Assembly (NCBI RefSeq): GCF_000211835.1
Contig: NZ_AEGR01000093.1
Span: 62,001 to 126,000, forward strand
From: Hylemonella gracilis ATCC 19624
Lineage (GTDB): Bacteria > Pseudomonadota > Gammaproteobacteria > Burkholderiales > Burkholderiaceae_C
Direction: 5' to 3'
Length of the DNA: 64,000 nt
Part shown: positions 44,095 through 54,309 of the stretch, piece after piece
Layout of the letters: each line of letters begins with the position of its first letter
Numbering within the stretch: position 1 is the first letter of the stretch
Notes under the pieces: generated by a model
Databases searched by the model: none
What the model saw: only the letters and a program-made list of their open reading frames with translations
What the model was told of the DNA's origin: nothing
Made by a program: the position numbers and the translations under genes

Positions 44095-44917
44095 ACACTC
44101 AAGTGATCCCGGCTCTCCAGCACATGGAGCGCACCTTCGACGCGCGTGGTTGAGTGCTGGTGCCGCATTGCTGCTGGCTGCCCTGGCCTGTGCGGCCCGG
44201 GCCGGGGAGCGCAGCGCCGAGGAAATCCTGCAAGCGGCCGATGCCATCCGCAACCCCCCTGGCAGCTTCTCGGTGCGCTTGCAACTGACCGAATACCGCC
44301 AAGGCCGCCAAAGCGCCAACTCCGCGCTCATCGTCTACGCGCGGCCCAGTGTCGACAGTGGGCAGTACCGCAATCTGGTGCAGTTCGTGGCGCCCGCGCG
44401 CGACGCGGGCAAGCTGATGCTGCGCAATGGCGCGGACCTCTGGTTCTACGACCCTTCCAGCCGCGCCAGCGTGCGCATCTCGCCGCAGCAGCGCCTGCTG
44501 GGCCAGGCCTCCAACGGCGACGTCATGACCACGCAGCTGGCCCGGGACTACCGAGCGGAAAAAGTCGGACCTGAGCTGCTCAAGGATGGCGAAGGCGTGC
44601 AGCGCGATAGCCTGCACTTGCGCTTGAGCGCGCTGCGCGACGACGTGTCCTACGCGCGGGTGGACCTGTGGGTCGACGCGGCCGATGACCGGCCCCTGAT
44701 GGCGCGTTATTACTCGGCCGAGGACCGCCTGCTCAAGACCGCCTACTTCCGCCGCTACGAGACTGCGCTGGGCCGCGTGCGACCGACCGAGACGGTCATC
44801 ATCGACGGGCTGGACGGCGGCTGGGTCACGGTGATGCGCAGTGCGGACCATGCGACGCGCGAGGTGCCGGAAGCCTGGCTGCAACGCGATTACCTGCCGC
44901 GCTTCCGTGCCCAGTGA
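44087..44917 (+). CDS. LolA-like outer-membrane lipoprotein-sorting family protein
   Basis: The 276-residue exported protein has an extended N-terminus with the hydrophobic signal at about 18-40. The mature domain starts ERSAEEILQAADAIRNP and contains the beta-sheet segments SFSVRLQLTEYRQG, KLMLRNGADLWFYDPSSRASVRISP and the ARVDLWVDAADDRPL strand. This is the pattern of the LolA-like 'outer membrane lipoprotein-sorting protein' family, a half-barrel carrier of hydrophobic cargo. It overlaps the permease stop by eight bases and sits before an outer-membrane protein gene. It may take cargo from the permease across the periplasm. Confidence 0.82.
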   Translation: MSEHSSDPGSPAHGAHLRRAWLSAGAALLLAALACAARAGERSAEEILQAADAIRNPPGSFSVRLQLTEYRQGRQSANSALIVYARPSVDSGQYRNLVQFVAPARDAGKLMLRNGADLWFYDPSSRASVRISPQQRLLGQASNGDVMTTQLARDYRAEKVGPELLKDGEGVQRDSLHLRLSALRDDVSYARVDLWVDAADDRPLMARYYSAEDRLLKTAYFRRYETALGRVRPTETVIIDGLDGGWVTVMRSADHATREVPEAWLQRDYLPRFRAQ

Positions 44918-44936
44918 CGAGACGACGGAGCACGGC

Positions 44937-46262
44937 ATGCACAAACTCTTCTGGCTGCGCCCGTGGGCACGCGCATCTTTCGTCGGCCCTCCTCTCCTGG
45001 TCGCGGCCCTTCTCCCGTGGGGGCTGGCCGCGCAGGGCATGGAGCCGCTGCCCGATCCGCTCGCCTTGGGGGTGGAGGCGTCCGCGACCGACGAACGTCT
45101 GGGGCTGAAGCTGGAGGCCTGGGCCCAGGGCATGGACCTGCGCCGCGAGGCTGGCGAAGCCGAGCGCCTGGGGCGCGCGGTGCTGGATTTCCGCCGCGAG
45201 TGGCCGGTGGGCGATGGCGAGCGTTGGGTCGTGTCGGACCGGCTGGAGGCCGTGGAATACCAGGGCGCCGCCGATCGCATGGATGGCACGCGCCGCAACG
45301 CCCTGCGCGAGCTGTACTTCAGCGCGCAGGCCATGCCCTCGTGGTACGTGGACGCGGGCCGCATCAACCTGCGCCAGGGCGTGGGCCTGGGCTACAACCC
45401 GAGCGACTATCTGCGCGAGAACGCGGTGGTGATGCGCAGCTCGCAGAACCCCGCGGCCCTGCGCGAAAACCGGCTCGGCGCGGTGATGGTGCGCGCGCAG
45501 TGGCTGCACGACGAGGGCTCGGCCCAGCTGGCCGTGTTGCCTCAGCTCAGCGACGCGGACCGTTTCGACGACGACACCTGGGCCTTGGGCCTGGAGCGCA
45601 CCAACCGACAGGGCGCGGCCTTGCTGCGACTGTCCCCGCGCACCGGCGAACGCCTGGCCGTGGACTTCACCGCTTTCGCGCGCGACGGGGACGCGCCGCA
45701 GATGGGCAGCAACCTTTCTTGGACGGCCACCGATGCGCTGCTCCTCCAACTCGAATGGAGCGGTGGCCGCCGCGCGCCGTTGCCCACCGTGAATGCCGGC
45801 ACGACCGCCGCGGACGAACGCTGGTTCAACCGTCTGGCCGCGGGCGCGTCTTGGAGCTCGCCGTGGGGGCCGGTGTTGAGCCTTGAGCAGCACTACGCGG
45901 GTGATGCCCTGTCGGAGGCCGAGTGGTCGGCGTGGCGCACGGCCACGCGGCCAGCGGCTGGCCGCTTGGGCGCCTTGCGCCAAGACCTGCAAGAGCGGCA
46001 GGACCTGCTGACCCGGCGCTATGGCTTTGCGCGCCTGGGTTGGGACCGCGCCTTGGACCTGGCCAACCTGGACCTGAGCGCCTTCGTGCGGCGTAACACC
46101 GCAGACGGCAGCGCCTTCTGGCAGGCGGAGGCCGTCTGGCATGCCAGCGAGCGCTGGGATCTGGGCCTGCAGCACACGCGCAGCACCGGCGCTGACGACA
46201 GTGAGTTCGGCGCGGCGCCGGTCCGCGCCACGGTGGCCTTGTACCTGCGCTGCTTTCTGTGA
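44937..46262 (+). CDS. Predicted outer-membrane beta-barrel protein of the LolA-like/ABC operon
   Basis: I do not recognise a named family with certainty. The 441-residue product has a signal sequence (about 1-30, WGLAAQG) and then alternating-pattern strands rich in Trp, Arg and Asp, such as LGLKLEAWAQGMDLR, ALRELYFSAQAMPSWYVDAGR and ERWDLGLQHTRS. The protein ends in a final strand ATVALYLRCFL with a C-terminal aromatic-like residue. That is the look of a porin-sized barrel. The start at 44937 is 19 bases after the LolA-like stop. It is the last gene of the five-gene operon and the natural outer-membrane end-point. Confidence 0.7.
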   Translation: MHKLFWLRPWARASFVGPPLLVAALLPWGLAAQGMEPLPDPLALGVEASATDERLGLKLEAWAQGMDLRREAGEAERLGRAVLDFRREWPVGDGERWVVSDRLEAVEYQGAADRMDGTRRNALRELYFSAQAMPSWYVDAGRINLRQGVGLGYNPSDYLRENAVVMRSSQNPAALRENRLGAVMVRAQWLHDEGSAQLAVLPQLSDADRFDDDTWALGLERTNRQGAALLRLSPRTGERLAVDFTAFARDGDAPQMGSNLSWTATDALLLQLEWSGGRRAPLPTVNAGTTAADERWFNRLAAGASWSSPWGPVLSLEQHYAGDALSEAEWSAWRTATRPAAGRLGALRQDLQERQDLLTRRYGFARLGWDRALDLANLDLSAFVRRNTADGSAFWQAEAVWHASERWDLGLQHTRSTGADDSEFGAAPVRATVALYLRCFL

Positions 46263-46386
46263 GGGATGGCTGCAAGGGTGGGGAGCGAGGGCGATAATGC
46301 CCCGCTGACCGCGCCCAGGCTTCGTTGGTCGATGCCTCGGGCCGCATCCACCGCAATCCTTCTTTCCTTGTTCCAAGGCCACCACG

Positions 46387-46953
46387 ATGGGCAACCGCCT
46401 CACCCAGATCGCGACCCGCACCGGCGACGACGGCACGACCGGATTGGGCGACAACAGCCGCGTGCCCAAGGACGACCTGCGCGTGCAGGCCATGGGCGAT
46501 GTCGACGAGCTGAACTCGCACCTCGGCCTGCTGCTGTGCGAGCCTTTACCGGATGCGGTTCGCGCGCTGCTGGTCGAAGTGCAGCACGAGCTGTTCAACC
46601 TGGGTGGGGAGTTGTCCATCCCTGGGTTTGAGTTGCTGAAAGCCCAAGCCGTGCTGACCTTGGACGAGGCGCTGGCCACGCACAACGCGACCTTGCCGAG
46701 GCTCAAGGAATTCATCCTGCCCGCCGGCACGCGCGCGGCCGCGCAAGCCCATGTGTGCCGCACCGTGGCGCGTCGGGCCGAGCGCGCCTTGGTGGCGCTG
46801 GGTGCGCGCGAAGCCGTGCGCCCCGAGCCCCGGCAATACCTCAATCGCCTCTCGGACCTGCTCTTCGTGCTGGCCCGGGTGTTGAATCGCATGGATGGCG
46901 GTGACGACGTGTACTGGCGCAGTGAGCGTCTGCGGCGCGGTGAGGAAGAATGA
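46387..46953 (+). CDS. PduO-type cob(I)yrinic acid a,c-diamide adenosyltransferase
   Basis: This enzyme transfers the adenosyl group of ATP to Co(I) corrinoids to make coenzyme B12. The 188-residue protein starts MGNRLTQIATRTGDDGTTGLGD, the PduO/MMAB ATP-binding signature. It carries the conserved helix MGDVDELNSHLG and the C-terminal CRTVARRAERALVAL and YLNRLSDLLFVLAR. No B12-dependent enzyme is adjacent, although metH lies at the window's end. The stop overlaps the start of the next small gene (ATGA). Confidence 0.93.
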   Translation: MGNRLTQIATRTGDDGTTGLGDNSRVPKDDLRVQAMGDVDELNSHLGLLLCEPLPDAVRALLVEVQHELFNLGGELSIPGFELLKAQAVLTLDEALATHNATLPRLKEFILPAGTRAAAQAHVCRTVARRAERALVALGAREAVRPEPRQYLNRLSDLLFVLARVLNRMDGGDDVYWRSERLRRGEEE

Positions 46954-47324
46954 AGCTTGTGTTCATGAATCGGCTCGCGCCTGTCGTGCCGGCGGTTTCA
47001 TTCCGGTCCCTGGTCTTGGGGGGCCTGCTCAGCCTGCAACCCTTGGCCTGGGCCGACGCGCTGGTCAACTACCGCTGCGAACCCGTCTACCAGCCCGCGC
47101 GCAACGTGTGGGTGCGCACGGTGGGGCTGGTTCACGACGACAAGAAGATCACCGAGGTGCGCATCGATGGCGTGCCGGTCTACAGCTTCAATGTGCACGG
47201 CGCCCGCGTGCTGACCGCGCTGGACAACGAACGCATCGCCTTCGACGCGGACCAGCTGAGCTGGCAAAGCGACTGGCGTGGTGTCATGCAAGCCCAGGGG
47301 CGTTGCGAGCGTGCCTCGGACTGA
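46950..47324 (+). CDS. Small exported protein of unknown function
   Basis: This 124-residue protein has an N-terminal signal-like segment (hydrophobic about 17-35, cleavage near AWA-DALV). The small mature domain contains two cysteines (YRCEPV and GRCERA) that could form a disulfide, plus a basic, beta-rich sequence. No named family is recognised. It overlaps the adenosyltransferase gene by four bases and is probably co-translated, but no functional link to cobalamin is evident. MNRLAPV six codons later is an alternative start. Confidence 0.72.
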   Translation: MKLVFMNRLAPVVPAVSFRSLVLGGLLSLQPLAWADALVNYRCEPVYQPARNVWVRTVGLVHDDKKITEVRIDGVPVYSFNVHGARVLTALDNERIAFDADQLSWQSDWRGVMQAQGRCERASD

Positions 47325-47498
47325 GCGCTCAGCGCCACGTCGACGAGGTCCTTCCTGGATGGCGCGGGGTGCCGGATCAAGGTGCGTCCGACCAATCCAC
47401 TCGCGAGGAGCGAAGCGCGCATCTTGAGGAACCGTGCTGGACGAATCTGCGCCGGCCCCAGAATCCTGCTCAGAACCAACCACAACACACCTTGTTTC

Positions 47499-48908
47499 AT
47501 GACGTCTGAATCACCCATCCAGAAACCGACCAGCGCCGCTGGGCCTGCCCACGCCAGCGGCCCCACGGTTCGGCCCCTGTGGAAAATCTTCCTGCTCTTC
47601 CTCGGGCCGATGATCCTGGCCAATCTGTTGCAGTCGCTCTCGGGCACCGTCAATAACATCTTCGTGGGCCAGTTGCTGGGCACCCAGGCCTTGGCGGCGG
47701 TGGCGGGCATGTTCCCCATCCTGTTCTTCTTCATCGCGCTCATCATCGGCATCGGCGCGGGCGCCTCGGTGCTGATCGGTCAGGCCTGGGGCGCGCGCGA
47801 GCCAGCAAAGGTGAAGTCCATCGCGGGCGCGGCCCTGTGCCTGAGCCTGCTGATCGGTCTGGGCGTGGCCTTGTTTGGCGGCCTCTACACCGAGCCCATG
47901 CTCAAGGCCCTGGGCACCCCCGCCGACGTGCTGCCCCTGGCCCTGGGGTACGCGCGCCCGGTGATGCTGGCCATGCCCGCCTTGCTGGTCTTCATCCTCT
48001 ACACACAGTTGCTGCGCGGCGTGGGTGACACGGTCACTCCGCTGTATGCGCTCTTGCTGTCCACCGCCGTGTCTTGCCTGCTGACGCCGGCCTTCATCCT
48101 GGGCTGGCTGGGCCTGCCGCGCCTGGGTGTTGCCTCGGCGGCGGTGGCGGCCATCTTCTCCTTCGTGACCGCCTTGGCCTTTCTGGTCGCTTACCTGCGC
48201 TGGCGTGGTCATCCTCTCGCGCCGGATGCTCGCCTGCTGCGCGCCTTGCGGCCGGACTGGCACTGGCTCAAGCTGGTGCTGCGCATTGGTTTGCCCACCT
48301 CGGTGCAGATGATCGTGATCGCCCTGTCCGAGGTTGCCGTGCTGTCCCTGGTCAATGGCTTTGGCTCGGACGCCACCGCCGCGTATGGCGCGGTCAATCA
48401 GGTCGTGAACTACGTGCAGTTCCCCGCGCTGTCGATCGCGATCACGGCGTCCATCCTGGGCGCTCAGGCCATCGGCGCCGGCAAGTCCGATCGCCTGGCC
48501 GCGATCACGCAAACGGGTCTGGTGCTGAACCTGCTCATCACGGGCGGACTGGTGTTGCTGGGTTACCTGGCGTCGCGGCCCTTGATGCAGATGTTCATCA
48601 CCGACGAGCGCGTGGTGGGCATGGCGCAGAACCTGCTGCACATCATGCTCTGGAGCTGCTTGGTGTTCGGATTCGCCGCCCTGCTCGGTGGCGTGATGCG
48701 TTCCAGCGGCGCGGTACTGGTGCCCACGGCGATTGCCATCGTCAGCATCGCCTTCATCCAGGTGCCCGCGGCCTGGCTGCTGAGCCAGCGCGTCGGTATC
48801 GACGGTGTGTGGATGGCCTACCCGATTGCCTTCAGCGCCATGCTGCTGATGCAAGGCGCCTACTACGGCCTGGTTTGGCGCAAGCGCAAGATCAAGCGCC
48901 TGGTCTGA
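47499..48908 (+). CDS. MATE-family efflux transporter
   Basis: The 469-residue inner-membrane exporter has about 12 helices in two similar halves. It begins with a disordered 26-residue tail, then LWKIFLLFLGPMILANLLQSLSGTVNNIFVGQLLGTQALAAVAG, which carries the MatE opening pattern. The second half repeats it as IGLPTSVQMIVIALSEVAVLSLVNGFGSDATAAYGA. It should export cationic drugs or metabolites using Na+ or H+. The start at 47499 (MTSESPIQ) is used. The frame is open 39 codons further upstream, without family similarity there. Confidence 0.92.
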   Translation: MTSESPIQKPTSAAGPAHASGPTVRPLWKIFLLFLGPMILANLLQSLSGTVNNIFVGQLLGTQALAAVAGMFPILFFFIALIIGIGAGASVLIGQAWGAREPAKVKSIAGAALCLSLLIGLGVALFGGLYTEPMLKALGTPADVLPLALGYARPVMLAMPALLVFILYTQLLRGVGDTVTPLYALLLSTAVSCLLTPAFILGWLGLPRLGVASAAVAAIFSFVTALAFLVAYLRWRGHPLAPDARLLRALRPDWHWLKLVLRIGLPTSVQMIVIALSEVAVLSLVNGFGSDATAAYGAVNQVVNYVQFPALSIAITASILGAQAIGAGKSDRLAAITQTGLVLNLLITGGLVLLGYLASRPLMQMFITDERVVGMAQNLLHIMLWSCLVFGFAALLGGVMRSSGAVLVPTAIAIVSIAFIQVPAAWLLSQRVGIDGVWMAYPIAFSAMLLMQGAYYGLVWRKRKIKRLV

Positions 48909-48965
48909 GCTGGGGTTCCCGCCGAAGGCGCGCGTCGGCCCCAGGCGCGTGCCGTCAGAACGACC

Positions 48966-49391
48966 TCAGCGCGGGGTCAACACCGCCATGGTGATGCGCG
49001 AGATGCAGACCATCTCCTCCGCCTCGTTGCGCAGCTCGATCTGCCAGACGTGCGTGCTGCGTCCGATGTGGATGGGGCGCGCCACCCCGGTCACCCAACC
49101 GCTGCGCGCGCTGCGCAGATGGTTGGCGTTGATGTCCAGACCCACCACCTCATGGCCTTCGGGGCTGGCGTAATAGGCACCCATGGAGCCCAGGGTCTCG
49201 GCCAGCACGACGGACACGCCGCCATGCAGCAGGCCCATGGGTTGCACGGTGCGCGTGTCCACGGGCACGCGCGCCTTGAGGTAGTCGGGCCCCACGTCCA
49301 GGAACTCGATGCCCAGATGCGTGATGGCGGTGTTTTGCGCGTAGTGGGTGGCGGACTCGACGCTGACGGGTTTTTTCCAGATGGCGGTCAT
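48966..49391 (-). CDS. Hotdog-fold thioesterase (PaaI/MenI-like)
   Basis: The 141-residue protein has the hotdog signature PMGLLHGGVSVVLAETLGSMGAYY (central helix with HGG and the acidic catalytic candidate Glu in AETLGS). NANHLRSARSGWVTG follows. It should hydrolyse an acyl-CoA or aryl-CoA thioester, and the ligand class cannot be read from sequence. The start at 49391 (MTAIWKKPVS) removes an upstream low-quality extension. It is monocistronic between the MATE gene (convergent) and slyX (same strand, about 210 bases away). Confidence 0.88.
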   Translation of the reverse strand: MTAIWKKPVSVESATHYAQNTAITHLGIEFLDVGPDYLKARVPVDTRTVQPMGLLHGGVSVVLAETLGSMGAYYASPEGHEVVGLDINANHLRSARSGWVTGVARPIHIGRSTHVWQIELRNEAEEMVCISRITMAVLTPR

Positions 49392-49605
49392 GGTGGCGTG
49401 GGGCGAAGGACGATGCGGTGGATTATGCGAAGACAGCGCCTTGGCGCGTCCACAGACATGAAACCGTGTGACGCCGAGGTGACGCTGCGGCAGCCATCGC
49501 CCTGGCCGTTTGGGTCGGCCGCGAGCGCGGGCGGACCCCATCGCCAAGCGCGATTGCAAAACCGCAATGTCGACAACTTATTCCGGCATGAGGGCGTGGC
49601 CAAGG

Positions 49606-49863
49606 TCAGTAATGCGGCGGCCGTTCCTCGCGCGCATCGCGCTGACCCGCGCTCAACGCGGGGTCGCGCTCGGGCAATTGCTTGCGCAAATGTTCGATCT
49701 GCCTTTGCAGTGACTCAATCTGCTGTTGTTGACGGTACACCGTCAGATTCAGTTGCTCCAGCAAATCTTCGGCATAACTGGCCTTGATTTCCAACTCATC
49801 CAAGCGCTGCGACGGCACCAGGCTGGTGGGTTCGGTGGCCTCGCGAGTGCGAACGTGTTTCAT
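49606..49863 (-). CDS. slyX: SlyX family protein
   Basis: This 85-residue, strongly coiled-coil protein contains RLDELEIKASYAEDLLEQLNLTVYRQQQQIESLQRQ (central heptads) and ends ERPPHY. The PPHY terminus is the SlyX hallmark. Its role is unknown. In E. coli slyX lies near slyD and fkpA, which are not adjacent here. The likely start is 49863 (MKHVRTREA), since the preceding open stretch is unlike the family. Confidence 0.88.
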   Translation of the reverse strand: MKHVRTREATEPTSLVPSQRLDELEIKASYAEDLLEQLNLTVYRQQQQIESLQRQIEHLRKQLPERDPALSAGQRDAREERPPHY

Positions 49864-50122
49864 TCGATGTTTCTGAATCTGGAGAAACACCGATTTTGCG
49901 GCACCTTGTGACGAACCTGCCCGCACCTGAAAATTGCCGTTGGGTCAATGAAGGGGGAGGGGACATGTGGAGACGGTTGCGTGGGTATGACAAGGCACAC
50001 CCTGGTTTTCACTGTTGACGTAAAAAATGAGATCGCGTCCATTTGCATGAGCTGCATCGGCTAGCGATGAAGACCGCGTCGGCCCTGGTCGGCGCGTTCA
50101 ACCACAAAGGAAAGGCGAACTC

Positions 50123-51904
50123 ATGATGTTCTCCAACCTGAAAATCGGCGCCCGTTTGGCCCTGGCCTTCGGCATCCTGCTTTTCATCACCCTGGCGGTC
50201 GCGCTGCTCGGCATCTGGCGGCTGGACACGCTCAAGAACACCAGCGAGGAAATCGCCACGGTGGAGATGCAGCGTGCCTTGCTGGCGCAGGGCTGGAGCT
50301 CGCAGACCACCATCAACTGGATCCGCGCCTCCGCCGCGCTCAAGACCAAGGATGCCGCCTACCAAGAGCAATTGGCCAAGGACATGGCGGCCACTTCCAA
50401 GTCCATCAGCGAGGACCAGAAGGAGTTGGTCACCTTGATCACCGACGACAAGGGCAAGGCCTTGATGGAGGAGGTGGCCGCCAAGCGCAAGGTCTACGTC
50501 GATGCCCGCTCCGCCCTCATCAAGCGTCAGCAGGCCGGGGAAGACATCATGAGCGCGGTGGACAAAGACCTGCTGCCCCTGGCCACGGCCTACCTCAAGT
50601 CGCTGGACGACGTCGCCGATCACGCGCGTGGCCTGCTGCTGAAGACCCAGGGTGAGGCGCATGTGATGGCCCAACGCAGCCAGATCGGGCAGAGCATTGG
50701 CGTGGCGCTGGCCGTGCTGCTGGGGGTGCTGCTGGCGGTCGTCGTCACGCGGTCCATCGTGCGGCCCGTCCAAGACGCGGTGACCTTGACCCAGCACATC
50801 GCCGAGGGCAATCTGACGGCGCGCCTTGAATCGAACGCCAAGGATGAGATCGGCCAACTGCTGCGCGCACTGGACACCATGTCCGACCACTTGAGGCGCG
50901 TCGTGACCGAGGTGCGCATGGGCGTGGAGTCCGTCACCGCGGCGGCCGGCGAGATTGCCAAGGGCAGCGCCGATCTGTCGGCGCGCACCGAGCAAACCGC
51001 CGCCAACCTGGAGCAAACCGCGGCCAGCATGGAAGAACTGACCAGCACCATCACGCAATCGGCCGACACGGCGGTGCAGGTCAATCAGCTGGCTGGCAGC
51101 GCGGCGGGTGCCGCGCAGAATGGCGGGACCATCGTCGAGCAGGCCATCGTCAGCATGGGGCAGATCACCGAGTCGTCCAAGAAGATCTCGGACATCATCG
51201 GCGTGATCGATGGCATCGCCTTCCAGACCAACATCCTGGCGCTGAACGCGGCGGTGGAAGCCGCGCGGGCGGGTGAGCAGGGCCGTGGTTTCGCCGTGGT
51301 CGCCGGCGAGGTGCGCGCGCTGGCGGGCCGCAGCGCCGAAGCGGCCAAGGAGATCAAGACCCTGATCAGCAACTCCGTGCAGGCCGTGGATGAGGGTTCG
51401 CGCCAGGTCAGCCAAGCGGGCCAGAGCATGGGTGACATCGTCACCAGCGTCAAACGCGTCTCCGACCTGATCGGTGAGATCAGCACCGCCGCCGCCGAGC
51501 AGCGCGATGGCATCAATCAGGTCAACCAAGCCGTGGGCAACCTGGACCAGATGACGCAGCAGAACGCGGCCCTGGTGGAGGAGTCTTCCGCGGCGGCGGC
51601 CACCATGCGCGATCAGGCACAGCGCCTGGCCAGCGTGGTCGCGGTCTTCAATGTTGGCGATGCCGTGGCCACGCCTCCAAAGATGCCGCCAGCGCATGTG
51701 CCACGGGTCTCCCCCGCGCAGCGCGTGTCGGCCAACGCAACGACGGCCCCGACGCCCCGACGCGCTGCCGCGCCGTCTGCGCCCGCACCGGTGACGGAAA
51801 CAGGCTCGCCCAAGATGGATACGCCCAAGCCCGCCCCCAAACGACTGCAGGCGTCAGCGACACCCAAGTCGTCCGCGGACGATGGGGATTGGGACGAGTT
51901 CTGA
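50123..51904 (+). CDS. Methyl-accepting chemotaxis protein with CheR-tether-like C-terminus
   Basis: The 593-residue transmembrane receptor has helix 1 at about 10-32, then a four-helix-bundle type periplasmic domain (about 33-190). Helix 2 is about 192-213. HAMP follows, with [25 protein letters not shown]. The cytoplasmic signalling domain has the tip [20 protein letters not shown]. After a Pro/Ala-rich flexible linker it ends in DGDWDEF. The xWxxF pentapeptide at the extreme C-terminus resembles the CheR/CheB docking motif of Tar and Tsr (NWETF). Ligand unknown. Confidence 0.92.
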   Translation: MMFSNLKIGARLALAFGILLFITLAVALLGIWRLDTLKNTSEEIATVEMQRALLAQGWSSQTTINWIRASAALKTKDAAYQEQLAKDMAATSKSISEDQKELVTLITDDKGKALMEEVAAKRKVYVDARSALIKRQQAGEDIMSAVDKDLLPLATAYLKSLDDVADHARGLLLKTQGEAHVMAQRSQIGQSIGVALAVLLGVLLAVVVTRSIVRPVQDAVTLTQHIAEGNLTARLESNAKDEIGQLLRALDTMSDHLRRVVTEVRMGVESVTAAAGEIAKGSADLSARTEQTAANLEQTAASMEELTSTITQSADTAVQVNQLAGSAAGAAQNGGTIVEQAIVSMGQITESSKKISDIIGVIDGIAFQTNILALNAAVEAARAGEQGRGFAVVAGEVRALAGRSAEAAKEIKTLISNSVQAVDEGSRQVSQAGQSMGDIVTSVKRVSDLIGEISTAAAEQRDGINQVNQAVGNLDQMTQQNAALVEESSAAAATMRDQAQRLASVVAVFNVGDAVATPPKMPPAHVPRVSPAQRVSANATTAPTPRRAAAPSAPAPVTETGSPKMDTPKPAPKRLQASATPKSSADDGDWDEF

Positions 51905-51952
51905 TTCGGGGGTCGCTCGCCAACCCGCTGGGCCGACGGGCCAGAGATGGGT

Positions 51953-52921
51953 TCAGCCCGAGGCCGTCACCCGCGCAGGGCTTTGTGCTTGCGCCAGCAG
52001 CCAATCGCGCAGCTGGCTGACCGCGGTCCGTTCCACCTGGTCTTGGTCCGGCTCCGGCGTGACGTAGTAATAGGTCCGGCCGCTTTTCAAGGGACGGGGG
52101 CTGGCGACGACGAGTTCCCCTCGCGCCAGCTCCTCCTCGATCAGCATCGTCGGCACGAGGGCCACGCCCAGACCATGCGCTGCCGCCATCGCGGTCATGG
52201 AAAACAACTCGTGGCGCGGCCCCGCCATGGCGCGCGGCGTGTCCACGCCCTGCGCTTCGAACCATTGCCGCCAGGCGGTCGGGCGCGTGCTTTGCTGCAG
52301 CAAGGGCAGACTCGCGATCTGGGAAGGTGTGAGGCCGGGCCGGGCTTGTGATGGCCGGCGGCTCACCGCACCCTGCAACAAGGCGGGGCTGCACACCGGC
52401 AGCACTTCCTCGGCCATCAGGGCCGTGGCCTGGGTGCCGGCCCAGCGCTGCATCTGATCGGCCGTGCCGGCGTAGAGGGCGGCGTCGAATTCCTGGTCCG
52501 CGAACAGAAAAGGGCGGGTGCGGGTTTCGATGTGGACCACCATGTCCGGGTGCGCCTGCGTGAGCCGGGGCAGGCGCGGGATCAGCCAGCGCGTCGCGAA
52601 GGTGGCCACGGCGGCCAGGGCGATCACGCCGCCATGAGCCCCATCGCCTTGCTGCGCCATGGCGTCCAGGGTGTCGCGCTCCAGTGCAGCCAGCCGCTGC
52701 GCGACTTGGCGTGCGTAAGCGGCGCCTTGCGCGGTGAGCACGACACCGTGGCGGCTGCGCGTGAAGAGCGTCAGACCCAGGAAGTCTTCCAAGGCCAGGA
52801 TCTGGCGCGACACGGCGCTTTGAGTGAGCGCCAGTTCCTGCGCCGCGCGCGTGTAGCTCTGGTGCCGGGCCGCGGCTTCGAAACAGGCCAGGGCTTGGGT
52901 GGAGGGTAGCTTGCGGCGCAT
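51953..52921 (-). CDS. LysR-family regulator, probable GcdR-like activator of the glutaryl-CoA operon
   Basis: The 322-residue regulator has an N-terminal winged helix (RRKLPSTQALACFEAAARHQSYTRAAQELALTQSAVSRQI) and the type-2 periplasmic-binding effector domain. The start at 52921 (MRRKLPS) is family-typical. It diverges from gcdH across 189 bases, the position occupied by gcdR in pseudomonads and Burkholderiales, where it senses glutarate. An imperfect dyad lies just in front of it. Naming rests on position, not on a distinctive motif. Confidence 0.82.
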   Translation of the reverse strand: MRRKLPSTQALACFEAAARHQSYTRAAQELALTQSAVSRQILALEDFLGLTLFTRSRHGVVLTAQGAAYARQVAQRLAALERDTLDAMAQQGDGAHGGVIALAAVATFATRWLIPRLPRLTQAHPDMVVHIETRTRPFLFADQEFDAALYAGTADQMQRWAGTQATALMAEEVLPVCSPALLQGAVSRRPSQARPGLTPSQIASLPLLQQSTRPTAWRQWFEAQGVDTPRAMAGPRHELFSMTAMAAAHGLGVALVPTMLIEEELARGELVVASPRPLKSGRTYYYVTPEPDQDQVERTAVSQLRDWLLAQAQSPARVTASG

Positions 52922-52959
52922 CGAAGGTATGAGTCCATGAGATGGATGCCGGCGAAAAG

Positions 52960-52984
52960 ACGATCCTTTCCCGAAAGAGATCGT
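52960..52984. promoter_or_regulatory. Dyad between the LysR gene and gcdH, candidate LysR-type operator
   Basis: ACGATC (52960-52965) and GATCGT (52979-52984) form outer arms. CTTTC (52966-52970) and GAAAG (52973-52977) form inner arms. One base of asymmetry breaks perfect symmetry. It is 39 bases from the LysR start and about 127 bases from gcdH, positions typical of a LysR recognition site. Confidence 0.5.
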
Positions 52985-53110
52985 TCCAGGCATGCACTGG
53001 AGACATTCTATTTTCGCATGACTGGATAAAAAATTCGCGTTTGCCGCAAACCACCCAGCGCACTACCATGCCGCCACATTCTGAGTCCCAGTCCTTCGAG
53101 GAGACCCCGC

Positions 53111-54307
<1,197 letters not shown>

Positions 54308-54309
54308 AC

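Noticed and set aside
44826-46892. A 688-codon open frame on the minus strand across three genes
   Set aside because: It spans the barrel gene and the adenosyltransferase, both of which show real motifs in the sense strand. The antisense product is Arg/Ala/Gly/Gln-rich and featureless.
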